Shown piece by piece: positions 33,741 through 46,030 of a DNA stretch of 64,000 nt (position 1 is the stretch's first letter; every line of letters begins with the position of its first letter). The notes beneath the pieces were generated by a model. The model made no database searches, had not been told where the DNA came from, and saw only the letters and a program-made list of their open reading frames with translations. The position numbers and the translations under genes were made by a program. The DNA is from Agapanthus africanus (taxonomy: Eukaryota > Streptophyta > Magnoliopsida > Asparagales > Amaryllidaceae): positions 409,666,248-409,730,247 of the forward strand of contig CM057347.1 of NCBI GenBank assembly GCA_030015575.1, written 5' to 3'.

Positions 33741-35040
33741 ATAACGCGAACTTGCCTTATTGGTACTAGTCTTCAAGCCAATTTTTGAAAACGTAGCAAT
33801 CTTCGATCGAATGACCCAGTACTCGGTGATAGGGACAGTAGTTGGGCTCATTGACATCATTTGGTTGCGACGGACGTTTTGGATCCGGCAGATTTATGAG
33901 TCGGTTGCGCAACGCCAGCTCGAATAATCTTCTCGTTTTATCTTGGGGGAACGAGTAAGGACGTCCTAGTCTCTCCACAAGGGGTACCTGCAGACGCATA
34001 TTATTTTGACGAACAACCGGATTCGAGTTACTCGGCTGTTGTTGAGCATTAGCGACAACGATCGCTTTTCCCTTCCCCTTTTCATTTCGGGAGTCCGGCT
34101 TTGGAAGAGGAGGTCTATAGCCCATCTGATCCATTTGTGCTAGCTTGTCGATCAGGGCCTGGAAGGTAGTCGGCTTGAAGAACATCATAAATTGTGAGAT
34201 GGTTGCTTGCGGATCAAGGGTTCCCACAAACATACCCACTGCAGGAGCTTCTTCAATGCGTTGCTCGCATTTCGACCATAAATTCCGCCACCGTATAGCA
34301 TATTGGACCCATATCTCGCCTGGCTTCACCCTGGCGTTAATCAGTGCTGTCATCGGGGTGCGTTCACTGGCGCTTGCAAAACGCTGGGTAAACAGAAGCT
34401 CCATCTCCGCGAAGGTCTTGATAGAGTCGTTCGGGAGCTCAGAGTACCACTCGAACGCTGTATCTGACCAGCTTTCAACGAACTGGCGAAGCAACAGTTT
34501 GTCATCACCGCCGGTGTTGCCGCAGAGTGCCCTGAACTGGGCAACATGCTGGTGGGGATTGCCTGTCCCCTTATAAACATGGAACTTGGGAATTGTGTAG
34601 CCCTGTGGGTACTTGATCTGGTCGTACCAGCTCGGATATGGTCGTCCTGTTTTTACGACCTGGCCGGCTGCTTCAGTCGCATGATGAACCCGTATTCGTT
34701 GGGCTATGTACTCGTCCAAGTCAGCTTTAGAGATTGTCTCCTCCTTAGCTATTGACAGAGCTGGCGGAGGATTCGACGTTTCTCCCCTATCGTCTTCAAG
34801 GACGATCGGGGGATCTTCGGCCGGAGGATCTTGTTGGATCATCATCCCCACCATGTCTTGGAACAAGAAGCCCATACGCTTTATGTTGGCTGCTTGTTCA
34901 GCAGCCTCTTTATCCTTCTTCTCCAATATCCGACGAAGGAATTCGACGTCAGTTTCCTGTTCCTGACGTTCATCCGAGGACATTTCAGGACTTTCTTTTA
35001 GCCCAGTGAGTGCGGCCATCGCGTTCATCATCTCCTGGAG
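33741..35040 (-). pseudogene. Element G gag capsid and first zinc knuckle
   Basis: A retrotransposon gag domain: 'FHVYKGTGNPHQHVAQFRAL', 'WSDTAFEWYSELPNDSIKTF', 'MELLFTQRFAS', 'RWRNLWSKC'. Upstream is a helical N-terminus; downstream a basic EKGKGK segment and the first CX2HX4HX4C knuckle (33796-33837). It builds the particle and binds RNA. About 420 codons, a usual length. Confidence 0.92.
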
Positions 35041-36310
35041 CTTTTATTGTTTCTCCTGAGCTTTGGTCACTGACCGTGTAAGCGGTCTATGACCTGTAAA
35101 TGCACGGCTGTCCTCCTTTCCCGACGCCATGTATACTGTATGAACTATTATGCCCCCAGACATAGGGCGTTTAGGTTCACCACCTTTAGCAATTGCCGCA
35201 GAAGCGGGGATTTTCTCTGGCCTTCCTCTTTTGTAGGCTGTTGAAGTTGAGGGGGGCGTTGCAGTGGGCACCCTGGCGGTTGTTGTCCTTTGCTGTTTAA
35301 TAGGACGGTCTTTTTCTTCTTGTACCCTCGCCTTTTCTGTTGACGAGAGTGATCTGGGTCAATTACGGAGTCTTGAACCCTTCTCCAGACCTTGTATATT
35401 TTGGAGGACAGCCGTTGAGGGGGCTACTCCAGCTTCGTTTCCGGAACTCTCTCCGCAGGTGGAGGAGATCTTTTCAGTGTAGCAGTTGGAGAGTTCTTAC
35501 GTACCTTCCTCAGCGGTTCAAAGTTGTTCCCAGTTGGAACAGCAGCATTGACTTCCACCACTGGAGCAGGTGGAGTTAGCCTTGAGGGGGAGTTGCCCCC
35601 TGCCTTCCTTACTCGTCGCCAATGGCGACGTCGAGCATGACGAGCTGCTGGGACTGGCTCGGCGATAGAGACAGCTTCTTTTTGCCCCCTGTCTGAATGA
35701 GGTGTTGCCAGTGCCAGCCTCTTAAAGACTGATGTTGTCTCTTGAGTGGCAATATTCAATCTGTCAAAGACAGATCCTCGAGCAGGGGCCGAAGCCGGAA
35801 TAGTCAGCCTTGAAAAGACTGACTCTTTGACAGGAGAAGCCGCCTTGACGACTTCTGCAGCAGCGGTTGTTACCTTCCTTGGGATAGTCATTTTAGAGTT
35901 CATGGGCTTCCTGGCGAGCCCCTCAGAGTTCTGATCCAACCTGGCAAAGACAGAGGCTGTTGGTTTGGTAGTGGACGACCCGTTGAAAGGGGTCGTCGTA
36001 GCAGTGAGCCGGTCGAAGACTGACTTCTTGTTTGCTTCTGGTGCGAGCATTGGCATGGTGAAGCTTGCAGGCGGGATCATGGTCCCGAAAAACAGGCCGG
36101 TAGTGGCCTGGGGCACCTGTTCTACCGGCAGGGCAAGGATGGAGGCCGCTTGAGGCCCATATGCTACACCTCCAGGTGAGGTGGAGCGTCGGCTGCATTG
36201 GCACTTCGAGCAGTTCGAGCAATTTGAGGCCATTGATGCTTGATTTCTGCGCCAGGCAAAAGACCAAATCTTAGTAATTTGAAATCCAAAGGCAACCATT
36301 AACAAACCGC
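35041..36310 (-). pseudogene. Element G gag N-terminal extension with SVFxRL repeats
   Basis: A Pro/Ser/Ala-rich frame (about 290 codons, 35424-36305) with a Cys cluster near its start (CSNCSKCQC) and five copies of the motif S-V-F-x-R-L (x = D, A, S, D, K) spaced 15-50 residues apart. No enzyme domain. The conserved short motif may be a docking peptide. Confidence 0.75.
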
Positions 36311-36360
36311 GATTCGTTCACGAAGACGACATACGAAGTGTGGAGTGGAAAGAGGAAAAG

Positions 36361-36378
36361 GTCCCACCGGGCGTGCCA
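36361..36378 (-). other. Element G primer binding site
   Basis: On - this reads TGGCACGCCCGGTGGGAC, five bases inside the 5' LTR. It begins with TGG, the complement of a tRNA CCA end. I could not assign the tRNA with confidence. Confidence 0.7.
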
Positions 36379-36383
36379 GAATC

Positions 36384-38793
36384 TGTTCCCCTCCGAACGG
36401 CGACCGAGACATTAGGACGTCTTGGCTGAGATTTGGGGCAGATGCTATATGGTTTTATCCGTCTACCTCTCCGAAGATGCCAAGTTGATTTATGGAACCG
36501 TGTATCGGAGGTTTAGACGGATGCGGCCGATGTAGCATATTTCGTCAGATTCCCCCTCGCATGAGGGGTTTTTGATTGTGGGGACACTCTTCCCTGCAGG
36601 GGCAAGCCCCTGCAGTTAATTACGCTACTGCATCACGGTAGCCACTTTCTCCTTCTCCAGAATTTCACTTCGTGTCGTGTGTGTTTGTTTTGTTTGTGGT
36701 TGCCCGTGGATTGTATACGGAGACTATTTATTTCGTCGCCCGTAGGACGTGGATTAGTCCAAATCCGTATTTTCTTAGATTTGGGTTTTGGGTTTTGGTT
36801 TAAGGATACGTTAGCCATATTTGAGGCTAAGATCAACTTAAATGTTCGTTAAGGATACGTTAGTCTGATTTGAGACCAAGATCAACTTAACGGGATCGTC
36901 TAGATCCATTTCCAGTTTAGGGACGTGGTGGTCCATAGGTAGTTTAAGGACATTGCGGTCCATCGGTAGTTTAAGGACGCTTAAGTCCGCGGGTTTAAGA
37001 ACCCCACAGTCCGTGTCTTAGTTTAAGGACGCATAAGTCCGCGGGTTTAAGGACCCCACAGTCCGTATCTTAGTTTAAGGACGCATAAGTCCGCGGGTTT
37101 AAGGACCCCACAGTCCGTATTGATGTATGGTTGTCGGGACCCGTCACCTCTCTGACGTCGTTGAAGGATTACAACGATAGGAGTCAAAAAAGTTTGGAGA
37201 TGTACCCTCGAACCGGATGTAAATTGATTTAAAAGAGCAGCTGTGCTCAGTCAATTTAATTTGAGGACTTATGGCCATGATTGGGCTAAGTCCAGTTTAT
37301 TTCTTATTTTTGGCCTATTAGACCTGTGCTAGGGCTTTACCCATGTTTAATAGTGCATAGCATTAAACTTGGTCTCTGTTGGACCTTTATTTGGTCTCTG
37401 CCCCTTTTAAATGATGCACAACATCTATTCTGGTCTGACAGACCCTTGTTTGGGCTCTGCATTTTATTTTGTTTGGGCTCTGCCCTTTTATAAATGATGC
37501 AGAGCATCAATTTTGTTTGGGCTCTGCCCTTTTATTGCATTGCAATTTATTTTGGCCTATTAGGCCTTTTTGATTCGGGCCTGGCCCTTTAGTAAACAAT
37601 GCATTGCATTTGTCAGGCGCTTTGCGCCAATTACTGAGCACAAGCACCTGTGGTAGTGACACGTGTCACGCAAGCGTAGTGCGCTGCGCTTGCACTGCTG
37701 ACACGTGGCGCGCTCTGGTGAGTTGCGCCAATTTCAGAGAGCAAAGCTCTTTCTTAAAAGCGCATAGCGCAAGTGATTCAGATGCTGACACGTGGCGCTC
37801 CGTGGTGGCTTGCGCCAATCCAGGAGCGCAACAGTGCAGTTTTTGCAAGTGCAAGGCACTATTTCAATGATCTTAAGAATCTTTAAGATTCCAGAACCAA
37901 TGGTTCATAAAAAAGTGCAAGGCACTGTTTGATTTCTTGATCTAATTTAGATCAAAGAAAACAAGTTTTTCTTGTTTTCAGAGAACCAGTGGTTCATAAA
38001 AAAGTGCAGAGCACTTATTATTATTTGAAGATCCTTGATCTTGTTCTTAGATCAATGATCTATTAGAAGAAATTCTTCTGTTTTGTGAAGGTTTTTACCT
38101 TTTCCTTGAACTTTCTTCAGAGTTCTCTCTGTTTTCGAGGCTCTTGATCTCTCACAATGTTCATGATATTGATTTGGGGTCTAGGGGCCTTTATATAGTG
38201 CCCATAAATTTCTTAAATTTGTTAAAGAGATCTTTCTCTGAGTGATTTGGGGAATTTTCCCCACCGTTGGATCTTTTGATCCAAGGGCTTCTGTTTTACA
38301 GAAGGCAATCTTCTTGTTTTAACAAGAACAGAAGAATCTTACTAGAATTTAATTCTGTTTGGCGAAAACGCCCTAGCGCGTGACATGTGTCAAGCAGCGC
38401 AGAGCGCAACGCAACTGCGCTGCGCAACTGCGCCGACATGTGTCGCGCAGCGCACAGACACGTGTCGCGCAGCGCATCTGCGCTGACACGTGTCGTACAA
38501 CGCACGGCGCAGCGCAACTGTGTTTGCGCTGACACATGTCACGCAGCGCAGCGCTTGTGCAACTGCGTTGACACGTGTCGCGCAGCGCAGCGCTTGCGCA
38601 ACTGAAGCGTTGCTTCCTTTAATTTTGTTTTAAATAGAGCCTTGCTCTGATTGGGCGCGCTGCCTTGGGCGTTGCGCTGCCGTATCAGCTTTTGACACGT
38701 GGCGCGTTGCGCGCAGCGCAAAAAATTTGAAGCGTTGCTTCGAATTTTAAATTTTGAAATTCAAACAGAGCTTTGCTCTGATTGGGGGAAACA
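36384..38793 (-). repeat. Element G 5' LTR
   Basis: 2410 bp, partner of 15639-18065, with the same hairpin-rich structure. TATATAAAGG on - at 38188-38197. The 'TTTAAGGAC' block (about 36915-37110) and the G-box block (about 38375-38600) differ in copy number from the other LTR. Confidence 0.93.
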
Positions 38794-39985
38794 ACTCCAG
38801 AATCAAATAGTACTCTAGCTGGCATGGAATGTACGAGTAGAATACCTTTGACAACTTCACCTGAAGCCTCTTCCTGCTCGGCGGTTAAGGTGAAAGCCCG
38901 TCCCTGACTGCGGCCTGTGTAGGGTTGCCTCTGCTCTTGTAGTCTCTGCTGCTGCGGTCCAGACCCTCCCTGTATCTCTGCTCGCTCGGGGCAACCGCTA
39001 ATACTGTGCTGACTGGATCCGCAAATCAGACACTGTCCCTTGGCGCGGCGACAACCTTCTGGGTATGCCCATGTTTTTTGCAGTAGCCGCAAACTACGTT
39101 CTTGCTCTGGGGGCGATGCTGGGGCACGAACGTACGCTTCATCTACGTTGTTCCTGGCCTGTGAACTGGTATAGCTCCTCAAGAAGGTGCGTGGGTACGT
39201 GCTGGAATAACTGGGGGCTTCCTGAATTTGTTGATCAGTTTCTCCTGAATTCGCGCCGCGTTGAGTACCTGTGCGAAAGTCTGCAACTCAAGTGACGCAA
39301 TCAACTGCTGCAGCTCGAAATCAAGTCCCTACAAGAAGCGTCTGGCCCTGGTGGCCTCTGAAGTGACCATGTATGGAGCAAATCAGCTCAGACGGTTGAA
39401 CTCTACCGTGTATAGGTCCACGGGATGGCCATTCTGCTTCAGTAGGATGAATCTTTCTTCCATCTCGGCCTTGGCGGTGGAAGGGAAGTAGTGGTCTAGG
39501 AAGCACTCCTCGAATTTGCTCCATTAGATTGGCCTTTCTAATCTGCTTTCTTCCACTGACCACCAAGTACGGGCTTTATCTTCTAACTGGATCTTTATCA
39601 CATTTAATTTATCTTCATCTGGTACCCTGGCAGCCGTCAGTAAGTTCTCCATATTAACTAGCCATTGCTCGGCCTCTAGTGGTTCGGCTAGCCCTGTGAA
39701 TGCATCTGGATGCAACCTCCGGAAATCTGACACGGTGCCAGCCCTGGCAGAAAAAGCTGGTGGAGCAGTGCCCTCAGGGGCGGTAATAAGTGCGGAGGGT
39801 CCCCCTGCAACGGTAATAGCCCTGAGTCCCTCGGCGAGTAGGTCCGTCTTTCTCTCCTGAGCTTCTGCGAGAGAGGTCAGTGCACTAAGTATCCTCCCCA
39901 TGCGATCCTGAGAACTTGAGTCCGAGGAGTGGTCGTTCAGGGACGTCATATTGCTGAAGATATTAAAGGGTACGATTAGATACAA
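38794..39985 (-). pseudogene. Element F gag and start of protease
   Basis: Gag begins near 39985 and shows 'FTGLAEPLEAEQWLVNMENLL' and 'KLNVIKIQLEDKARTWW', typical for chromovirus capsid. A CCHC finger (CLICGSSQHSISGC, about 38990-39035) follows, then the protease strand 'ARVLFDSG', where G inserted. Length about 400 codons. Broken, a few breaks. Confidence 0.88.
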
Positions 39986-40060
39986 GGATAGAAGTCAGGA
40001 ATAGTGAAGCGAAAATAATGTAATACAATATAGTTAATGTTATCCCTTACTACTAAACAT

Positions 40061-40073
40061 GGCTCTGATACCA
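40061..40073 (-). other. Element F primer binding site (tRNA-iMet)
   Basis: On - TGGTATCAGAGCC, the usual initiator-Met primer site, nine bases inside the 5' LTR. Confidence 0.9.
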
Positions 40074-40082
40074 ACAAAACCA

Positions 40083-43000
40083 TGTCACGCCCAGCTTCCC
40101 AAAATACGGAAAATGAAGGATGACTAGGCCAGCCATGCTCCTACGGTCAAGGAATAATCCCGCCGTAGTCACACTTCGGCTTTTAGCATTACATGGTAAT
40201 CAGTAAACAAAGCACAGAAGTAAAGGAAATACATCACTAAATTATTACATCAACTTTCATGTTCACAATTTATAAATAAACAAGAAAAGAGCTACTAACC
40301 AAGTTCGAATATAAGGTCTCTTTAGGGAAAGCAGAAAAGAAGAAAGAGGTACTCTCAACTAGATCTCCGCAAGCTCGAAGGATAAATCCGACTCCTGCGC
40401 TGGTTCTTCCTCGAGGTCTGAGCATGCATACTCAGGTCGTCAGAGCGACGTAATAGCAATATTATAATAATGACATGAAATAGGCAAATAAGGTAATAAC
40501 AGTGGAAGTAAAATGCAGATAATCACTATGTCACTAAATGATGCAAAGTATGATCTGTGTCCCTATCAGTCTCTAAGTCATGTTTGAAATTGAGTTGTGG
40601 AAAGGAGGATCATGTTTAACGAGGGTCTCGTACATACCCGAGACAACGGCCCACACACCCGGGACATAACCCTGTCAGCCGGATCGCTAGATCCTACCTA
40701 ATATATATAAAAGTCGTTGTTCGAATGATCATCCTCTAAATCATGGTCCTCGCTAAATACGATGCTCTTTACACTTCAATTTCCCCTTTTTCCCCAGGTT
40801 TACACTATTGATGATTATGATTTAGTCGTGTACAAGTATGCACCAATAACACGGTTTTGTCACTGTTCACTGTATTATTCACTGTCACGAATCATTCACT
40901 TTTCCATTGGCGTACTTGAAACTCCTAAACCAATATCATTCACGCACGATAATGCATTGTACACTAAATAATAACGCGCACTATCACTATGGGGGTGGCA
41001 ATCGGGTAGTATATGTGCCTTTATGCACTTAACGAGTCATGTGTAATATGAACTATTATGCACCTCATGAGCTTATAAAAATTTCAGTAAATCATAGCTT
41101 CAGAATTCAGTGAAACGATCCAAATACGGTAAAACATATACTCTGTCGGAAGTTCAGCAAAATTTGTTTCAGTGCAATCGGATTTCGGGTTTGCAAGTTA
41201 CAGCCGTTTCAATTTAAGTGCTCGCTGCAGGAAATTCAGTTTCTGAACTGAACGTCCGTTTCGCGGCACGATTTTCACCCTGTTGGGATCAGAATTTAGC
41301 GACGCTGCAGTTAAATGAAATTTAGGGTTTTCAATAGGGTTTTCAATGCACCAGACGGATTCTTAATCGTGTCAGAAGTTATGCACTGTTCAACACTAGG
41401 GTATCAGTTCTGTTTCTATTTGGGACTGCTATACGTCCTGTTCTTTTAAATTGCAGTTTAAATAGTAAACGACGATAAAAAGGGGTGAAATCACTTGCGT
41501 CATTTGATTAATAGTTTCATATTCAATAAAGTATGGGGTTCCGCAATGTACAAGTTCAGGCAGCAAAGGGGTAAGCATTACGAGATAGAAATCAACAGCC
41601 AGAGCTGCTCTGGACTGCAGTCCAGAGCCGCTCTCCGAACTAGTTTCCATCATATTTTCAAAATGGAAATAATGTAAATCTTTTATGGGGTTCCATTTTG
41701 TCGTGTCAGATTCAATTCGAGCCCTCGAACACATCGTTTCAATGTGTACACAATTAATTATGATTTTAACAAGTTTCAGACGCGCGAAGTTTTCAGTTTT
41801 AACGGGTGTAATTGGGGGTGATCGTTCAAGTCGGTAACGATTAAATTTTCCAGTCAAATTTCACCACAATGTTCATTGCCACACGGTCCAGTATATAAGA
41901 TCAAGTTTCATCAGTTTAATGGAAGGTTTTCATTCGGGTTTTGCATCAAACACTAGTGTCATACAAAGTTTCACGAATTATAAACACAGGATTAATACGA
42001 TTTTGATTTGTAACAGGATAATCTAGCATGTAGCAAGTAGGGTACTTGCCTGGAGACACTTTGGCGACGCACGGCAGCGGCAACGGCACAAACGCGTGAC
42101 GAACGGTATGGTTTGGGTTCACGGCCTCGTCTCGTGTTTGGGCTCGTCGTCGAAGTTGCCCGGGGATGGCTCGCGATCACTGGAAGCAGAGTGGGGTGAT
42201 GTGGATCTCCTGGGGCGTGCTGGGGTCGGCATTGGTTGCTCCTGCGATGGGCACAGCGGGGGTCATGTGTAGGGTTCGGAGCTTGGTGGCAAGGAGTTTG
42301 GTGTGGGTTTTGGAGGAGGTGATGGTGATGCAGAGGATGCAGAGGTCGACGGGGCAGTGGGGAGCTCGTCGGCGAGGAGGGTGGAGGTGGTAGCTGAGGT
42401 AGTGCAGTGAGGGTTAGGGTTGGAAAATAGAGCTCGGTTGATGGAGGAGGGCTGTGCAGGCGAGGTGGGGGTTCGAGTTCTGAGGATAAGAACGAGGGAG
42501 GGAAGACGAGGTGGTTTAGTCGTCGTCGTCGTGGGTGAGGGCTCGAAGCTTGGAGTTTTGGAGAGAGGAGAGGAGTGAGAATGAGAGATCGAGAGTGTGA
42601 GGAGAAGGGAGTTAGAGACGAGGAGAGGTTGAGGAGCTCGAGGGGCGCACGGTCGTGGGTGACGAGCGTGGAAACGTGGGGCGCGAACGGGGGAGTTGGC
42701 GACGTGGGGAGTGAAGGAAAAACGAGCGGGAAATTAATTAGAGCGAGTAGGGAAGGAGAAGGGTCGGGTCAGGTCGGGTCGGCACGAGCGCGGGTATGGG
42801 TGTTGGGTTAGGGATTGGGCCGGTGGGGAGTGTGGGCTGAGGAATTATGTTTAAATAAATTGTTTAATTTATATTTAGTTTTAGTTTTCTTGGGCTGGGG
42901 TTTTACATGTGTTTATTTAGTTTTAATTAATTTGTTGGGGCTGGGGTTTAAAGGTTTTGGGTTTTAGCATATATATTTTGTTTTGGAAAAATTAAATATT

Positions 43001-43110
43001 GAAACCTAAGCGACTAATCTTCACACAAAATAATACGAGAAAAATAGGATAACACTCAGGGGACAAGGAAAACTATAGAAAGATTCCATTGATGGGAATG
43101 GGGATTTACA
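40083..43110 (-). repeat. Element F 5' LTR
   Basis: 3028 bp, partner of 9268-12305, with the same GC-rich block (about 42040-42830). Followed by the target duplication CTCTG and resumed A sequence. Confidence 0.92.
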
Positions 43111-43810
43111 CTCTGTTAGAAGACGCTAATCCTGAACCAAAATGAGGTCTCGCCATGAAAGTGCCAAGTCCGTCGTTCGAAGAACAGATGGACAGGCTAA
43201 TAAGAGAAGCGGGTCAAAAGGCCCGGGATGACCACAACCGTGAAATGGTCATTTACGAGAAAGCCAGAACGTAGCGCCTCCTTCAGCGACTGCTACGGAG
43301 AATGATAATGTCCTTCGTCGCCAGCCCGTCATATGGAAGACTCGACGCGGAGGCAAAAATAAACTGAAGAACGGAAAAAACGTTCGATGGCAGCAAAGCG
43401 GGTCCAAGAAACCTCGCGATCAAGAATTGAGCAGCCTGGATCCGTCTCTTATAAAGAAGATGGGTCGAGCATATTTTTTTCCCCAAGACAAGACAAAGAA
43501 GATATTCAATCTTATCATAAAACATCAGATGATGACACTCCTGGAATCCAAACACCCCGAATAAGCAGGCGAGGTCTCTCACCCAGATTATTGCTCCTAT
43601 CACCGAGCGATAGGACATTCTCTCGAAGATTGCTTCACATTCATAGACTGGGCAGAATACCAGTATCAGCAAGGCAGGTTCGCTTTATCCTGCAGTTGGA
43701 GGGTAACCCCACCACAGACGCATGAACCGAAAACCACGTATGCAGCGAGAGTAGAACCAGATCAATATCGGTCTTGGAAACGATCTCGTACATGTCACGC
43801 GAAAACGCTG
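43111..43810 (+). pseudogene. Element A protease-RT linker with third zinc knuckle
   Basis: Resumes A after F: 'LEDANPEP' continues the 'DFDEEED' seen at 9240-9262. The third CX2HX4HX4C knuckle is at 43592-43633 (CSYH...H...EDC). Matches G 30301-31200. Broken. Confidence 0.8.
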
Positions 43811-44800
43811 TCAGGAGAAGGAGTGCCTGAGAACATGGATGACCTGTCCTGGTGCTTAGAAAATGAGGATGACGAAGTGATCTCAGAGTTTCCATCGGCG
43901 CCAAAAGAGCTGGAAGATGGGATACACACTACTGCAGATAACCTCAGAAAAATTGACTTGGGGACGGCAGACGATCCACGGCCTATGTTCGCCAGCGAGC
44001 TGCTGTCTAAAGAATAGGTGGCTACGCCAAAGGACATGCTCATGCAATATAAATATTTCTTCCTATGGAACTACTCTGAGATGCCGAGACTAGATCCAGA
44101 AATAGCTGTGCACAAATTGGCGATATCTCCGGACATCAAGCCAACTAAACAAGCACCGAGAAGAATGCGGCTCGAACTTGAAATGAGCATCAACGCCAAG
44201 GTCAAGAAGCTAATCGACTCCGGCTTCATCCAAGAGCTTCAGTATCCTGACTGGATCACCAACATCGTCCCAGTGATGAAGAAAAATGGGATGGTGCGTA
44301 TCTGCGTAGACTTTCGGGACCTCAACAAAGCATGTCCGAAAGATGACTTTCCTGTACCGGTTACCGAGTTGATGATAGACAACACGTCCACTCACGAAGT
44401 CTTCTCCTTCATGGACGGCTCATCGAGGTACAACCAAATAAAGATGCATCTCGAAGACCAGAAGCATACCGCTTTCCGGACTCCCCTGGGAATATTCTGT
44501 TACAAAGTGATGCCTTTCGGCTTGAAGAACCCTGGCGCCACCTATCAGAGAGCCATGACGAAGATTTTCGATGACCTCATACACGAAATCATCGAGTGCT
44601 ATATTGATGATCTCGTGGTAAAGAGCAAATCGCACGAGGAGCATTGGGAGCATATAAAGATAGTGTTCCAACATCTTCGGAAATACAATCTGAAGATGAA
44701 CCCTCTCAAATGCGCGTTCGGAGTCTCCTCAGGAAAATTCCCAGGATTCATCGTACGACACCGGGGTATCGAGATAGACCCGTCGAAGATCAAGGCGATC
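43811..44800 (+). pseudogene. Element A reverse transcriptase
   Basis: 'ENMDDLSWCLENEDDEVISEF', then RT motifs 'TKQAPRRMRLELEMSI', 'VPVMKKNGMVRICVDFRDLN', 'SFMDGSSRYNQIKM', 'YKVMPFGLKN', YIDD at 44600-44611 and 'MNPLKCAFGV'. Clearly related to G's RT. Confidence 0.92.
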
Positions 44801-45370
44801 ATGGAAATGCCTCCGCCAAGTACTCTGAAACAACTGCGGTCTCTCCAAGGAAGGCTCGCATATATTCGGCGGTTCATAACCAATCTTTCCGGAAAATGCC
44901 GTCCCTACAGTCACTTGATGAAGAAGGGAACCCCATTCGTCTAGGATCGCAAATGCCATAGTACACTGGATGAAATCAAGCAATACTTGCAGAATCCGCC
45001 GGTATTGACAGCTCCGATCAAAGGAAAGCCCCTCATTCTATACACAACCGCCCTTGAGGGTTCCTTAGGCACGCTATGGGCACAAGAGAATGATCAAGGG
45101 AAGGAAAGATCCCTCTTCTACTTGAGTCGAGTTCTCCTAGGGGCAGAAAACAATTACTCCCCTATTGAAAAACACTGCCTGGCGTTGATCTTCGCGATAA
45201 CAAGCTCAGGCACTATGCGTTGGCGCATGAGGTCCATCTTATATCAATGGTGGATTCTCTCAAATATTTGATGTCAAGAGCCATACTAACAGGGCGGCTC
45301 GCTAAATGGGCCTTACTCTTAATGGAATTCTCGATAACTTATCGACCTCTTAGGGCAGTGAAAGGCCAGG
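44801..45370 (+). pseudogene. Element A first (gypsy-type) RNase H
   Basis: 'LKQLRSLQGRLAYIRRFI', 'KGKPLILYTTALEGSLGTLWA', 'YLSRVLLGAENNYSPIEKH' and 'LAKWALLLMEFSITY'. Same position as in G. Broken. Confidence 0.82.
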
Positions 45371-46030
45371 CCATCGCCGACTTCCTCGCCGAGCATCCTA
45401 TACCTGCCGATTCACCCCTAAATTGCGAATTGCCAGACGAGCACGCGTTTGACGCAATTGACGGGGAGAAAGGAGAGAGTAATACTCGATGGGAACTCTA
45501 CTTCGACGGGGCATCTTCCATGAAGAAGCGAAAGCACGGCTATCTTATAATAAAGTCTGGGGTAGGCCTCATCTTCATGACTCCACAAGGAGTGATAATG
45601 CGCTTTGCCTTTTCCCTAACAGAACCGAGGACAAAAAATGAAGCCGAATATGAAGCTTTGATAGCAGGACTTGAGATCGCTGTCGACATAGGGATAGAAA
45701 ACCACCTCATATACGGAGACTCCCAGCTGGTCGTTAGCCAAGTAAACACTGATTATCAAACATGCAATCCAGAGTTGGTGAAGTACGGCGAGAGAGTGCA
45801 ACAATTGCTGATTCAAATCCATGCCTATGCCCTGGAAAGCATACCGCATGCGGAAAATAGCAAGGCAGATGCATTAGCCAAGCTCGCTAAAGAACTGTCC
45901 GACAAGAACCTCGATGACGTAAGGATCGTTGTGCAAAGTCTTCAAGTTCTCGCACCGGCAGAAATATCTCCGGAGTCGTCCAAAGAAAAGGGAGCGACCG
46001 AGCAAATAGCCCTAAAAATAGAGGACCAGG
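45371..46030 (+). pseudogene. Element A second (archaeal-type) RNase H
   Basis: 'VKGQAIADFLAEHPI', 'WELYFDGASSMKKRK', 'KNEAEYEALIAGLEIA', 'YGDSQLVVSQV' and 'SKADALAKLAKEL'. The dual RNase H places A in the Tat lineage. Confidence 0.88.

Larger units (their letters stand above)
15639..38793 (-). mobile_element. Element G: Tat/Retand-like Ty3/gypsy element, nearly complete
   Basis: LTRs at 36384-38793 (5', 2410 bp) and 15639-18065 (3', 2427 bp), TG...CA, inside a target duplication ACTCA (15634-15638)/ACTCC (38794-38798). In sense order (-): primer site, gag, long linker, protease, RT, two RNase H domains, integrase, 3' hairpin arrays and 30-bp minisatellite, an antisense gene (on +), polypurine tract. 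It is the same family as A and has all parts, making it the best reference copy in the window. Broken, several breaks in gag-pol. LTRs roughly 3-5% apart by eye, plus small indels. Confidence 0.93.
9268..43110 (-). mobile_element. Element F: Tekay-like chromovirus (Ty3/gypsy)
   Basis: LTRs of about 3.03 kb (9268-12305 and 40083-43110) start TGTCACGCC on + and end TTTACA. The target duplication CTCTG is perfect (9263-9267 and 43111-43115). Sense is -, read from the right: tRNA-iMet primer site, gag with CCHC finger, protease, RT, RNase H, integrase, C-terminal chromodomain, polypurine tract. The chromodomain and large LTRs fit the Tekay/Del clade. Element G (15639-38793) lies inside its protease. 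All parts are present; broken, several breaks. LTR pair about 3% different in the first ~350 bp by eye. Confidence 0.92.
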
